NCBI GenBank assembly: GCA_964035545.1
Contig: OZ037768.1
Span: 6,873,241 to 6,937,240, forward strand
Direction of reading: 5' to 3'
DNA: 64,000 bases
Source: Bugula neritina
Taxonomy: Eukaryota > Bryozoa > Gymnolaemata > Cheilostomatida > Bugulidae
Below, piece by piece: positions 23,001 through 37,600 of the stretch. Each line of letters opens with the position of its first letter. Position 1 is the first letter of the stretch. Below the pieces are notes generated by a model, which saw only the letters and a list, made by a program, of their open reading frames with translations, did not search any database and was not told the origin of the DNA. A program made the position numbers and the translations under genes.

Positions 23001-24255
23001 CATCCGTTACACTTGTATTATGATGCTTGGAAATTTTTACTACTATATTTAATGTTACACAAAATTTGCTTGTAGTGAAATCCTATGTACATGTGCTTTC
23101 CCAGTACCAATACTGTTTAGATTTTGCCTTAATAAAAATGACAAAACATTGGTAATAAACGCATACTCATCAATGCACACCAAACTATATAGCCATTACA
23201 AAATGTAGCCCTTGTGAATTATTAGCATTTTCTGATTATTAAAATACATCTTAGGAGTTATTTCATTTGTACACTCTTCCTTTATCTACTCAGGTTTCAT
23301 CTCTGAAAAGAATGCTCATGGACTTCATACTTATGAATGGACTACACTCTCATTTGATCCATATTGTGCTAATCATATTATAAGCCGATGGCCTAACCGA
23401 CCACAATGTCATATCGTAAGTTGAGCAAAGGATGTTATACTCTCACTAAGTCTTATATGCAGATGTACACTAAATATATTATTTTACTCTTTTGACTCCA
23501 TTTGGAAGTAAAGATTCGATTATATACACTCCAAGCTCTCTCTTAAAAACCTTTACAACATGCATGCATGATAGATGACTTCCGTTGCCAGATGTATATT
23601 GTATCACTTTGTTCTTTTAGAAGCCGAAAATATCCAAGTTATGACTGAAGTTAACACCTTTTTTTACAGAAAATAAGGGTATTTCTCATTCTCTGTAAAA
23701 TTTGCTACGACTTGTGAAATGATCTAAGAGACATTTAAAATACCAGAATCCGCTTCGTTGACAAAATTATCACATGACTATGCATGCAAGTAGTTGGAGA
23801 AGAAAGCTTGAACCAGTTTTGTATATAAGTTTAGAACATAACCTTAGTGTTGCTCACTGCAAGAATAATATTTGATTCTCACGATAAAGAACAAGGGGTC
23901 ATTTTGCTTTCAGTTCGACCCAATAAATGGCAATCTGAATAAAATTTTAGCCTAAAGCTACAGGGAAAAGTGCTTATGCCAGACATCTACAGCAAAGCAT
24001 GATGGCTGGGTCACAGAGATGACAAAATACGTGATCCAATACCAACTATACCATTTGGGAACCTTATATCATTGGAGAGACGCAATTACCATGTCATCTT
24101 GACCTACTACTTAGGACTGGTATTGAGGTATAACAGCAACAATTTCTGCGATGGAGGTTACAAGTCACCTCCTCAAAAGACTGGCGGAACAATAAACTGA
24201 CTCTAGAAGACCGGGTGGCTGACAAATACCTCAGATCAATACCTACCATCCACTT
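20018..24255. other. Long intergenic region without a recognisable gene
   Basis: About 4.2 kb of AT-rich DNA between two genes that converge on it. It has an (AT)n microsatellite at about 20239-20290. It should include the 3' UTRs of the reductase and the RBM12-like gene. The longest open frame (20798-21022 minus) has no family similarity. I see no RNA gene, and no transposon end that I can prove. Confidence 0.6.
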
Positions 24256-27200
24256 TTATTTAGAAGAATTTATGCTAAGCAGAAGTGGCCTGCCACCAAT
24301 ATCTTTCTGGTTCAGATGCTCAACAGCTTGGACAGCCTCTCCTGCTGTCTTCATTAAAATTGATCCCCTACAAAAAATAATGCAATAGCTTATAAATAAA
24401 TATACAAAACCGGAACCTAACTGTGTTAATTATAAAACGCATTATGCATGTTATAGGGCAGCATAAGACTTGGGCACACTACTTGAGTCAATTAGACTAT
24501 TTACGCCAACAGCATATTATTCTTACTATTTTCCTTATAACTAGCACACAATAAGCAATCATGGTTGACTTTTTTCCAACTAAATCACGAAAAATAGGAC
24601 CAATCCCAATATAGCATTCATAGGATTTTATTTTTATTTCCTTACTTTCCGGTTGGCATTCCATTCATCATATTGAATCTGACGCTTCCCCTCACCGGGT
24701 TGAAGTCTCTAAAGAAAGCCTCTACCTGAACTTCTTTGATGTCATACCGCAAGTTCACCATCCTGATAGTCCTCTCCGCCTCTGGGTCACTCTGTCTGGA
24801 AACTGGTACTTCATTTGTGTTCTGCAAAAGTGAAAACTCTGTTACTATAGCCTTGACCTAACATCAGAATGCTCAGTAAAAATTTTTTGAAGAGCTTTCA
24901 ATACTACTATTGGATAAACAGCATGTGACCAATGTAAGTTAAAATTTTACAAGAGCAATCAAAAATTCAGGAAAGTTCTATTGATGTATTTATGAAAACT
25001 AACCAGACGGCTGACTGAAATAAGATTTCAACATTTACCAGACTACTCATCCATGACAAACTCGGACGATTTTTCAACTTACTAAGAGATCATAGCATAA
25101 TACACAAGGCCGATGCAAGGCTTCTTAGGCCTTTAGGTACTGTAAGGGTTTGGAGCCTACTACTTGAAAATTACTGAAACGTAGCTGACATCCCTATTAG
25201 TAAAAAATGCCACAGGCATTTAGTACCATCTTTGAGTTTTTCGTACATTATAAATAACACGTATTGTTGCAGAAGTACTGTATGACCTTTCTTTCAATTT
25301 GCTATATATGCCGGAATATATTGCTAAGATGTAGAAAACTATGACTGCTTTTCAAATACTCCAACAGAACATAAAGCTATTTATACCTTCTCAGAGTATT
25401 TTGATATCAAGTCGTCCATAGCAGACTGAGTAACGACTCTGACAGTGACGTATCGTTTTCCTATGTAACCTCTGTCGTGTTTGAGGGCTTCATCTCGATC
25501 ACTTATAGATGAGACCTAAAAATCCACTCACCAAGTTACACCATTAACTTATAAATAGCAACACATGAATAAAGAGTGTTAACATCATCATACACCTATA
25601 CAGCCACCAACATAGGTGAAACTTCAAACACACATACTGTTATTTTGCCATGAAGTCCATAAACTACAATGTAAGTCTTTACTTCAACAAATGCCAGATA
25701 ATGATCAACTATAGAAAAAAATCACATATATGGATTACCTTGACAAATCCATTACCAGTGCATTTTCCACTACCATCTGCTGCTTTGACAATTGTTACTT
25801 CACTACCTTTAATGTGTGCCGGATGTAGAAAATCTGACACTGTTTTAGGCGTTGCGTCATATGGTAAACCAACCAGATGAATGATGAACTCTCCAGGTTT
25901 TGTTCTGAATAACCAAAGCATAGTAACTTTCAATACGCATTCACATTTGGTAACAACAATTTAATACGTAGTGTAGAGAGACTAGTAAAACAGGCACATT
26001 ATTAATATAACACACAAACTATAAGAGTAAATTGCATACTTATCGGCAGCCAGGTGCCTTCTGTGGGAAGCTACAGCTGACTTCATTTGATCATTAGTCA
26101 TCGGACTTATCTGTAACAGTAGAGAGAACTCAAGAGAAAATGCAACAGAAACCAGAATATGTGAGATGTAGCAGCGCTATGAAAAAGCAATATTAAAAAG
26201 GCTAGGTGATGGCTGCTGCATATGGCGCATAGCAATAGAACTTACATGTACTGTATGCTTCAGAACTTCTTTGGGGGTGCTAGTCAGCGCCCGCTGATCT
26301 GTTTCAGAAGCCAACTCTATGTAAGCAGTCCCAGTGCATTCTTTATGAACATTGAACTCTAAATATAGAGTCTCTAAAATACAACAATCTGTGTCAAGTA
26401 AAATATAAAAAAAGCAAAAAATTAAAAAAAAAACTATGACTAGAATTTACCGTATATTATATCCTTACATTTAAGAAATGCAATAAAGATGATAAATCTG
26501 CTTACTTGGCTCATACTTGATGTTAGTGAGCAACTTCTCAATATCAGACTTTGTGGCATTAGGTGGGAGTCCAGTGAGCACAGCACACCAGGCTGACTTC
26601 GGACTGAACACATAAATAAGCAAATATGTAAATTAGCATAAAACAAAAGGATGAAAAAACTGAAAATTAGATTTATCAAGTTACTAGGTAACTAATTGCA
26701 AATTCAATTCAACACTAAACTATTACAAAAAATAAAAAACAAGAAATCTAAAGGAGTTATATGCAATCAAATGTATATAGACTAACTCGATGCTGGTTAA
26801 TTACCTGCCATCATTTTCCTTAGAATCATCTCTATTATTCTGGCGAGTTGTTTCCTCTCGAACTCGGCGAGGTCGGTCCTCTACACGGCTATTTCTCGAA
26901 TATGGCAGCTCTCTTGAATGGGGTAGTTCCCTTGAATAAGGCGGCTCCCTTGAATGGGGTAGTTCCCTTGAATAAGGCGGCTCCCTTGAATGGGGTAGTT
27001 CCCTTGAATATGGCAGCTCTCTTGAATGGGGTAGTTCCCTTGAATGGGGTAGTTCCCTTGAATGGGGTAGTTCCCTTGAATAAGGCGGCTCCCTTGAATG
27101 TGGTAGTTCCCTTGAATAGGGCAACTCCCTTGAATGGGGCAGCTCTCTTGAATGGGGTAGTTCTCTTGAAAATGGTGGATCTCGATCAAAAGATCGCCTT

Positions 27201-30067
27201 CTAGGAGCCCGGTGCCGGTCAGGTGATCGGTTGCTTCTCCTAGGAGATCTATTTCGCAACTGAACACCTCTTGGCAATGAGGGAGAGCGTCTTCGGTCAC
27301 GTGTTCTGTCTGTAGGCCTAAAATCATGATCACCGCGTCTACTGCCTCTACTAAGACGATCATCAACCCTAATGTCTCGATCAACTTCATCCAAAAGAGA
27401 AGGAATTTTATCTGACTGTGCTCCACCACCAGGCTGCTTCTTTAAAGCTGCTTCTGAAGCAGCCCTCTTATAATTGTCAAGAGAACATGGCTCTATTACA
27501 ATGAACAGTCCAGATATTTTCATGCCTTTCAATTCATTTAGAGCTGTGACTGTATTATTTATATCATCAAACTTAACAACTGCAGAAGCGGTCTCATTTG
27601 ATTCTTTTGGAGGCCAATTTATCTGCAACATAAAAAGACAAATAAACATATGATGCAGAAATTTTATTGAAAGTATATATTTTATTTTAGTAGCTAATGT
27701 AAATAATATAATTTATTACTTACGACTATGTCTTCAGCAAAGATATTATGAGTAGCAAAAAGTCCTCTTAATTGCTTATATGCTACATGGGTCGGCAGGT
27801 TGGTAATGCTAGCACAAGGGTCTGTAACTGGAACAACAGATGCTGGCTGTTGAGATGCATTCATAATAGGAGCTTGTGGAGCTATGTTCAAATTTCTGTT
27901 CCAGTTTGGTGGTTCTGGTGGGAAACCTGGAAACACCCTGCTATTATTTTCAGGTCTAATGGAATTATTTGGGACCGCATGCCTTGGCATATTATGAGGA
28001 GTGTTCAATTGAGGACCATTGAAGTTTGAAGGTGGAGCATTGTCCATAAAATGCTTGTTTGGTATTCCACCAGTGTTCATATTAGAGCTTGGGTGTATTT
28101 GACTTGGATTGATTGTTGGCGGAATAGGTAGATTTTCACTAGGAGTTGGCAAGAGACCAGCAGAAGGTGAAGGCTTTATGAGTGGCCTTTCTTCTTTGGT
28201 GGGAGACTTGCCAAAAGAACTATTTCTAAAATCAGAATCAACCATCTCTGCCTTGCTTGTTGTGTCTCTGTTATGAAAGGAATCATTTCCAAAGTAACCA
28301 TCACGCGAGTCTCTTGAGTTGAAGTTAGGTTTTCTGTTATCAAAATCTTGGAGGGACTGATTCTGCATGTTAGGGGGCTGGTCCCAAGGAGGCCTGTGAA
28401 CATTGTTTTCTGTATTTGCTTGATGTCTATTTTGCTGATAATGTGAATCTTCAGTATAACGATCAAATTTACCAATAGGTTGTCTATCATTATATGAATT
28501 GAACTCTTGCCTGTCTACAGAACGCTCTGAGTTGAGGTCAGAAACAGTGCGATTTACATGAGAAGATTGAACATCTGAGTTTCCATACTCTTGGCCACGA
28601 TCATACAACCGAGAATCAGATGTTCTTGTTACTCGCTGCTCTAAATCAAAAGTATTAATTTGCTTGCTAGGCGGATCAGCCGGCCGTCTATCAGGGTATC
28701 GCTTGGAGGGTCTTTCATTGAAATTTCTGTTATCATATTGCCTAGAATTTCCTAAATCTGGATCAAAGCGGTGGTCATTTAGTCTTGGGTCAAAGTGTTG
28801 GGTACTACGATTGCTATCTCTTTGAAATCGTTCAGCACTATGACCATGTGGCCAATTGCCACTCGGTCCATGAAAATGGCTTTCAGAAGGACGAATATCA
28901 TGTCTAGATCTATTTCTTGAGTCACTACGAGGATGTGCACTAGGGAGATCATTTGGTTCCGGATAGTTGCGCAGGTTTTGGCGGCCAGATCTACCTTCCA
29001 GCTCATTGTTACTTCTGTCATCATATCTGTTATGATAACTTCGGTCTTGTGATGGTAAACTGGAATTTTCCTCCATTGGTCTCGTATAGTTTGACTCCTT
29101 CATACCTCTGTTCCACTGGTTATTTCTACGGTCTTGCCATGAATCCCTACAAATTAGCTATTTGATTTTAAACGAATCCTACAGATTTTCAAATACCACA
29201 ACCCTGATGCAATCTATAAATGATAAAAAACATTATAAAATTGATATACTTTTCATTAAGATCTCGATGATTTTCAGGTCGCTCAGTGAACTTATATGGC
29301 GGTTGATGCCTTTCAGAGGGAGAACCTGAACGCTTTCGGCTTTGAAACACATCTGGTTGATCATACACAGGAGGCTTAGGTGTTTCTCCTTTAGCAATTG
29401 CTATGATATACTGCATTTCATCTTCACTGCCAACAGAAAACAAATTAGAGGACACAAATGAAAAGACATCTCACAATTTGCTTTTCACAATGAATGCCTC
29501 GCATGTGTTTTGAAGTTATTGATATTTTTTCCCTTACTGGAGAGCATATATATGTGAATGTACATATTGCTGCTTCTTAGCATTTATGTTAACAAAAATA
29601 ACTTCTGTAAAAGTATAAATTAGTAAGTGCACATAACTAAAAAGTATTTTGTCAGATGTCAAATAAATAGGAACTCGGAGATTTAAGTACTAAATGAGCA
29701 AAATAAGTTGACAGCAAAATCTACTCAAAGTTGGCACACTACAGGAAATCTAATTTTGATCTCATTTCATACAATAAATGGAACTATTTTTACTAGTGAT
29801 GACTATTTTACTGGTAATAACTTTACTTCCAACATACTTGCTTGGATCCAATCTAATACGCTGATCATTCAAGTACATCCCATCTTTCCTTAAAGCATTG
29901 TGGGCATCTGCTTCAGTTGTAAACAGCACAAAGCAATCTCCATCATCGCCACCAATTATTTTTACTCCACCGTTTGGTATGTCTAAACCCCGAAAAAAGC
30001 CTCTAATATCTGTTGCACTGGCCGACCATGAAAGGTTTCGCAACCGAACTACTAGTTCTCCGGGCAT
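24256..30067 (-). CDS. RBM12: RBM12-like protein with five RRM domains
   Basis: Eleven coding exons on the minus strand: 30067-29838, 29426-29250, 29146-27724, 27622-26805, 26603-26506, 26373-26246, 26110-26040, 25904-25739, 25515-25387, 24821-24646, 24367-24256, in frame for 1175 residues. RRM1 (residues 1-77, VVRLRNLSWSASATDIRGFF, GGVKIIGGDDGD) followed by SNEDEMQYIIAIAKG matches the start of RBM12. A serine/asparagine/arginine-rich region follows, about 110-570. RRM2 is about 575-670. An arginine/serine-rich part with 15 SRE(L/P)P(H/Y) repeats is about 760-850. RRM3 is about 885-975, RRM4 (FIIHLVGLPYDATPK … GNGFVKV) about 985-1080, and a C-terminal RRM5 (GSVRFNMMNGMPTGKG) about 1098-1172. 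The role is probably nuclear pre-mRNA binding; quasi-RRMs of this family are hnRNP F/H-like. The ATG lies one base after a splice acceptor, so a 5' non-coding exon lies upstream. RBM12B is the alternative name. Confidence 0.85.
26895..27175 (-). repeat. 18 bp coding minisatellite (SRELPH hexapeptide array)
   Basis: About 15 tandem 18 bp units within the fourth coding exon of the RBM12-like gene, each encoding SRELPH, SRELPY or SREPPY. The unit length keeps the frame, and all variation between units changes only two residue positions. Confidence 0.95.
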
Positions 30068-30068
30068 G

Positions 30069-31642
30069 CTGTATCAGAAAGAATTATTGACAAATGTGGC
30101 TATTCATTTTAATTTACTTTAAAATTCTCAAACTATAAAGATAAACAATAAGTCACAAGTCTCAATTTTGCTGCAATTTTATTACAAGGCTACACTTGAA
30201 GTAAAAATTCTCAACAAAAGATCCATATGAAAGTATGAAAAATGCTCTTCATTGTATACAATTAATACTATAAGATTGATCATGATGCCATCACATATAA
30301 AAATATATTTATTGAATTTAACTTTTTATTTTGATACTATTAGTATTAGATTAAATTAAACAGCAACTGTAAGTGTAACACTAAATTTAATAAGTAACAA
30401 CTAGTAACTATAAGTATAAGTATAACTATAAGTATAAGTAATAATTAATACATATTTCAAATTTATTTTTTCCAACATTTCGATTTTGATTTACTTTACA
30501 TTGGTTGATTTGTTTTCAAATTGAATTTATGATCATCATTATGATGCTCATGCTGATTATCGTAGACATAATGATAATGATCGACTTGGACAGCTACGCC
30601 TATTGAGCTTGAGATTACAAATGAACATTATGATTAAGTGATTAACTTTCACTTTGACTTTTAGATTGCCTTTGGCGTTAAGTTTGACGTTAAGTTTATA
30701 AACATTAATTTATTTATATTCGTAGTTTGAGTTTGACAGTTACTGAGTTGCTGTTACTCATAGTCATACTGATACTGTTACAGCTACTGAGCTAGTGCAA
30801 CTGCTAATGTCACACTTACTCTTAGTCTAACAGTTACTGATGGTGTTACACTTACTCTTAGGCTACTGTTGCCTTTGCCTTTGGTGTTCCAACGAAACTT
30901 TTACTTAAAGTCAACTTTTACAATAAGTATAACAGTATTAGTATAACTATAAGTATAACAATTACTCAGTTTCACTTTAACTTTTAGTTTAAGTTCAACT
31001 TTCAACTTTTACATTTAATCATGACTTTCATTTTCAATTTGAGCTTTTAGTTTTAGAAATTTTTTAACTTCTGTCTGAATCATTCAATCAGTGAATCCGA
31101 ATGTCTAATAAAGTAATACTGATAGTTAAATATAAATTAGCAGTTAATATTGAATACAATTATTATACGGCTCAAATTAAATTCACACAGTTCTCGTTGA
31201 CAATTTAATTCACATTCATATTGAATTTGAATATGATAATGATTTGAGATCAATTATTTCAAGTTTCATCGTGGCGGAGTACGATAACGAGACCTAACCT
31301 ACTACTTCAGCCAAAACTGCGACAACTCCACATACTGGGTGCCTTCGATCATTAATATTAAGAAGATAACTCCATAGTGTAAGGGTCTGATACACGGCCA
31401 GTTTCACCTTTTCCCGCGAGCTTTGGGTCTTTGTTGGCGATCATCAGCGTGCCGCACATGTTCCACTACCAAATTGACATTGCCACTACCAGTACTACTA
31501 GTACAGTACTAGTAGACGTAGACTACGTGAGACTCTGACTGAAAGTGAGTGGATCTACTCCTAAGGCCAGTGGCTAGTAGTAGTGCTGTAGAGCTAAGCA
31601 TAGTGATAGTGATATTCAACCAGCACAATATCCAACATCAAA
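30069..31642. promoter_or_regulatory. Divergent promoter region between RBM12-like gene and SSRP1
   Basis: The two genes point away from each other across about 1.6 kb. From 30300 to 31260 the DNA is low-complexity (ACTATAAGTATAAG and similar), probably the RBM12-like 5' UTR intron. From about 31390 to 31640 it is less AT-rich, with an E2F-type TTTCCCGC at 31410-31417 and ACTAGT-rich sequence at 31485-31535, likely the core promoter pair. Confidence 0.5.
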
Positions 31643-34600
31643 ATGAATGATTTATTAGAGTTTTCTGACATCTGCCAGGAAATAAGAGGAGCTATGGTAA
31701 GATTCAGATTGATATAAATTAATTATATTTTAATTTTAATTTTATAAATATAATAATCATAATGACAATGTGCAAGTGCAAAGGTATGTACTATGTTAAA
31801 CCTAATGTTATTGTTATACTTATACTTATAGTTATTTATATTAATATGAAGATGCTCAACAGTCATCATAATCATAAATTGATAAAATTAAATTAAAATA
31901 ATTACAATTTAACTTTGTAATAATGAAATTGAATTCCATTTCTTATTCAATTGAAGTGAGCTATCAACTAATTTTAGTTTAGTTACTATCTATAAGTAAA
32001 TAATTATAATACTAATAGATCTCCTGTAGGGTCCCAAATTTCTCTGCCAAAGTACAGCCCAGAAATTTTAATTTGTACAGCTATGTCTATTGCTAATGCT
32101 GTGTCTGAATCGTCACTGTGTAACCTACTTATTGTTTGCCTTAAGAATTGGTAGTTTGTTTTGCCTAGTTATAGTCCATAATACTAATAGTTAATGGTAA
32201 TAATCATAAGGATTAGATATTTACTTTTAGTATTTACAGTTGTTGATGTCTCTGACTTAGTAGTTACTCACTTCAAATGATTAAACTTTATCTTGATAAA
32301 GCATAAAATATTTAAAGTTGAATTTGAAAAAAAATTGAGGTTGAAATGATGGTTGTACCAGTTCATAACAACTTTAATTAATTATAAAAATTTTTTATTT
32401 GTACTCACTGGTGTGAAAGTTTATATAAAAGCTCTAAAAAGTGAAAGTTAAAGCTGATTTCTGTTGAGTTATTTTACATATTTATACTATTTTGTAGAAC
32501 TCGGGTAAACTCAAGTTACAGAGTAACATGGTTGTATTCAAAAATTTGAAATCTGGAAAAGTTGAACAATTGCAATCTTCTGATGTAAAGTCAACCAAGT
32601 TTATGCCTCGGGCGCAAGGACACTGTTTAAAAATTATCTCCAAAAATGGAAATATTCATAAATATGACGGATTCAGAGAAAGTGTGAGTGAATTTGTTTC
32701 TATGCATTCTGAAGACTTTCATATGATTGTGTAAAATGTTTTTGAGTGATAGTCATTCTCTTCAGCCATAGCATTTTTTGTGTTGCAGGACTATGATAAA
32801 CTTGCTACATTCATGACTAAGTACTACAACACCAATTTAGAAAAAGTGGAGATGTCAGTTCGTGGTTGGAACTGGGGCAATGTTAATTTTGTTGGTAGGC
32901 TATTGCAGACTGCCTTGTAGTTGACTGAACAATCTTATTTAGTGTGCTCTACAGTCTACACGGTTGAATAGTGATATACATTAGCTGTATGGGTTCTAAA
33001 TACTCTTTCATTTCACTGTGTTTGTTTTGTTTAACTGATTTGCTAACTATAATTTATTGGTTTTTTCTTTTTGCATAAAATATCTTTCAACATATTATCA
33101 ATGTGCTAATCATTCCAGGAAACACACTGGAGTTTGAAGTGCACAACAAAGAGGCTTTTGAGATACCACTTGGCAATGTGTCTCATTCAGCAGCCGCCAA
33201 AAATGAGGTGACATTAGAGTTTCACCAAAATGATGATGCAGCTGTGTCTTTGGTCGAGATGAGATTTCACATACCATCTGAACAAAATGGTGATGGTGAT
33301 CGTGACCCTGTAGATGTAAGTGTTTCTATTCTTCTCTGATGTAAGTTATCTTTCTTGAATATTTCTGCTTTTTCTGTGTTGTCTGGTGAGGTTTAGTTAT
33401 ATATATTATGAATAAAAATTTATTCTAGGTGTTTCATGAACAAGTTCAACAGAAAGCAGACATTATCCAGGCTGTTGGTGAATCTATATGTAACATACTG
33501 GAAGTCCAGTGCCTTACACCGAGGTAATACTCATATCATAATTGTCATATACCAGTATTTGCTGTTATTATTAAATAGTAGGTAGCATATTTTGGCTGCT
33601 ATCATGTGTAACTACATGCTTGCCTCTAGAATCTAGTAGATGTGCATTTACATTGTAATTTCTGCTTCACTTATTTGTGTGTTTTAAAGTGTTCTACAAC
33701 TCAGTTAAATATAACAATGGAAAAAAAATTAAAAAAGCCCAAGTTCTTTCAATTTTTCTTGCGGATTCACAGGTTTCAGGGCATCACTTTCTTTATCAAA
33801 TTTTCCAACTAAAACAAAGGCTACAAAAATTGATGTTGCAGATTCTTTTAATGCTCTAGTCATTGTAAATTACCGTTTGTATGTTCTTTTCATTACAGAG
33901 GAAGATACGATATCAAGCTATACCCAACTTTCCTGCAGTTACACGGTAAAACATTTGACTACAAAATACCATACTCAACAGTTATACGACTATTCCTGCT
34001 TCCGCATAAAGATGGCCGTCAAGTCTTTTTCGTGGTAGGTTGCAGTCAACTTTTAAATTATGCTCATTAGTGTGCTGCAGGCTGTGCTCAGGTAGAAAAT
34101 CAAGGCTAATTTTACAATTTTCAATAACTATTTTATACTAGTTGAAAAAACAAAAATTTTAAGAAGTCATCTGTAACATTGTAATATCCAGTCTTGTCTT
34201 TACACAAGCAATAGAAGGCTGCTAGATAATATTTGGCTTCGTGGCAATCATAGTCAAGCACCTGTTGTGTTTCAGTTGTTTTTTACAGCAAACTGCATTT
34301 TCATAGCAATCTAACCTTCAATTAGGCCAACAAGGTTTTTTGTCTTTGAAATATACTGAAATTACTTTTTATTACGAGATTGTATGGTCTGCTTTTATAT
34401 TTGGCTGATATTTTGTAAATGGCTTTGATTGAAACATGAACTTCCATTTTGGAATAACATTGCTGGTATGTAGTTTATGAGCACCTTAATTACTAAATCG
34501 CATCAAGTATTCCGAGCAACTGATTGTTGGCACACAAATAGCCTTTGGCATGATAACTTACTGTTTGCAGCTTAGTGTGGATCCACCCATCAAACAGGGA

Positions 34601-37600
34601 CAGACCAGGTACCACTTTCTCATTATCATCTTCAACAAGGATGATGAGATGAATGTAGAACTCTCATTAACAGAGTGAGTATACTGTATTCTCCTTGGGA
34701 CAGTTGATTGTTAGCTTTTTTACCACTTGTCTTTTGAACTATTTAATGTAATGTAATATGTAGTGTTGGTTCTCAACTAACCTGTATTCTCACAGAGATG
34801 AATTAGCCAAGAAATATGAAGGAAAGTTAACAAAGGAGATGTCTGGTCTAGAATATGAACTCGTTAGTAAGCTGATGAAGACATTAACCGGAAAGAAGAT
34901 CACAGTTCCTGGTAACTTCAGCAGGTAAAGTAATTCTGTCATAAGCCATCAAGTTCTGTGCTGGACAGGCTTTTGAACCATCTATCTTTTAATTTAGTTC
35001 ATGATAAAAATGTAACAAGGTATATTATATTATATATTTGTATATAAATGTATTTGTATTATATATTTGTATAGAGTACTCAATTCTAAGTCAGTTCATA
35101 TTTTCTGTTACAGTCATTCGGGTGCCCAGGCTGTTGTCTGTTCTTATAAAGCTTCCAATGGATTTCTCTACCCGCTAGAGCGTGGGTTCATATACGTGCA
35201 CAAACCTCCCGTACACATCAGGTTTGATGAAGTGGCCTGCGTCAACTTTGCACGTAACTCCGGCTCAACTCGGTCTTTTGACTTTGACGTTGAGACTAAA
35301 GCTGGCACCGTCTATAACTTCTCTAGTATTGAAAAGTAAGGCCCCCAATTATATCAGTCTGAATATCTCACAGGTGGCATTGCCTGTGTATTTAGAAGCA
35401 GCAGTAGAAAAATTGGGATGACCGAAATTCTTTAACTTTCTTAATTAAACTTTTGGTCCTGGGTGCAGGCTGACATTCTTGCTTCTTTTGCCACATTTCT
35501 AATCTATAACACAGGTTTTTCTTAATTTTTCCATAGCTGCACCTACCTTTACTAATGCTAATCTGTCTGCTCGTGAATATTGGTGCAAGAATACGCTGCA
35601 TGTTTTAGAGATGAGTATATGAAGCTGTTTGAGTTTGTAAAGAGTAAGAAGCTTCATGTGAAGAATATTGGCAACAAGGTTAGTTATGTAATTCATGTTT
35701 CTAATGCAGAAACTGATCCTTTATTTAGATGTAACTAAAATATTGTGTTTGTAATTTCAGTCTAGCGTAAACCTGATGGATGATATGTTGGGATCTGATG
35801 ATGAGGATAAGCATGATGCTTACCTGGAGAGAATGAAGAGAGAGGGACAGGAAGTTGACAGCGGGGATGACGGCAGCGATTCTAGTGATGGTGAATATCC
35901 GCTAGTCAACACTGTACAGTGTTTGATAGCATTATTCGCCTCCTAAATATTTTGACTTTTCTGTCACATGAATGTCATCTTTTCAATTTGAATTTATCAA
36001 CATTAGTATAATGCAATCAGTTGGAAACATATGCAATCTATCACTCCCAAAACTCTGCTTGTTTGTCATGTATAGGTTTTAAAGCTTTCGTGTATACTAA
36101 GACTTTATGAATGGTAGAATGGTGTTTTTATTCAGTGAAATATGTTCTGCAGTTACATAGATACAAAAGCATTTCACAACAATTATTTGATTTTACATAA
36201 TGACACATTTGCTTTTTTGTGATAAATGACTTCGTATACCGAGCAACATTTTTATGCTATGCAAATTTAGCCAGTCTCAAACTTTCTATTGCCAGTGCCT
36301 GTAGTAGAAAATCGTAAATTATTTGAACCAATGAAAATGTCTGATGTGTGGATGTGCTGGTTGTAGATGAAGACTTCCAGCCCACTGAGCAGCTGAGTGA
36401 TGTGGCTGAGGAGTACGATAGTGATGCCAAGTCATCGTCTGGTGAAGATGGCGAGAGTGGTGATGAACAAAAGAGTGCCAAGAAAAAGAAAGCTAAGAAA
36501 GTATCCAAGTCCCGTGACAAGGTATCAATTACATTACTAGACTTACTTTATAGACTTTAATATTTTATTAGATTGAACTATAACTGATGACTTCAATACT
36601 TGTTTTAAATGTGTTATGTTTTGTGTTTCGCTGTGATAATATGAATTTGAAGTAGTTTGTGTAGTATATGACTGTATTGATAGAGCACTAGCAGGCAACT
36701 GACTAACAAGTGAAACAGGAATGAGTAAATACAATGACAACTGGTCATGTAGTAATAATAGGTTACAGTTTACATAAGAATGAATGACACACCACTATAA
36801 GAATATGAGTATATAATGGTAAACAAATATATGACAGAACTAAGCTGCTAGTCAGGTTATGTAACTGTAAGAGTATCCATACATATGTATCAAAATTAAC
36901 CTGTAGGAAAGTAGCAAAAGTAAGAGCCAGAAGTCCAAGAAGTCTGGTAAAGATCCGAATGCTCCAAAGAGGCCACTTTCTGCGTACTTTTTGTGGCTCA
37001 ATGAGAATAGACAGCGGATAAAAGATGACAACCCTGGTATCAGCATAACTGAAATATCTAAGAAAGCTGGAGAAATTTGGGGGAAAATGACTGACAAGAG
37101 CGTAAGTCTGCACTGTGTTGATGATTTAGCAAAGCAAAACACTCTCTAGTTGTGTCATGGGCTGGTGTTTTGTAATACACGAAAGTTGTCTTTTTTCAGA
37201 CACATGGGCATAAAGTTAGAAAAATATAACTCACTTGGGTTTATAGCTGCCATCCTTGTTAGAAATCTTGGTGGAAAGGATTTGTTAAGCGTTTTCACTA
37301 TTTTGGCAAAGAAGCAATTATGACTGAATGTCCTTTCTAACATCACTAATGTCCTGTCCTGCTTATTTCCATGATTAATAATTAATAAAGGCTATCTATT
37401 CTGTTGAAAGGACAGTATTCATTAGATCACGTGGTATTTTGCTTAATGGTGTAAACCTGCTTAGTTACACATAAAGTATCACATTGAGAGCGTTTTGGTA
37501 TCTATCCTTCCTCTCTCTCATCATGTATCTATTGAAAAGTGATGTCTTAGCAATATATTATTACTAAGTAACTAAAATGTTGTAGCATATGTAATAGGTC

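Noticed and set aside
24000-24240. Possible LINE reverse transcriptase tail (WLGH-like reading)
   Set aside because: The frame is interrupted by several stops and the resemblance covers only a few residues.
26848-27204. Plus-strand ORF of 118 codons with LNGVVPLNKAAP repeats
   Set aside because: It is the antisense shadow of the SRELPH coding minisatellite of the RBM12-like gene; repeats without stops read open on both strands.
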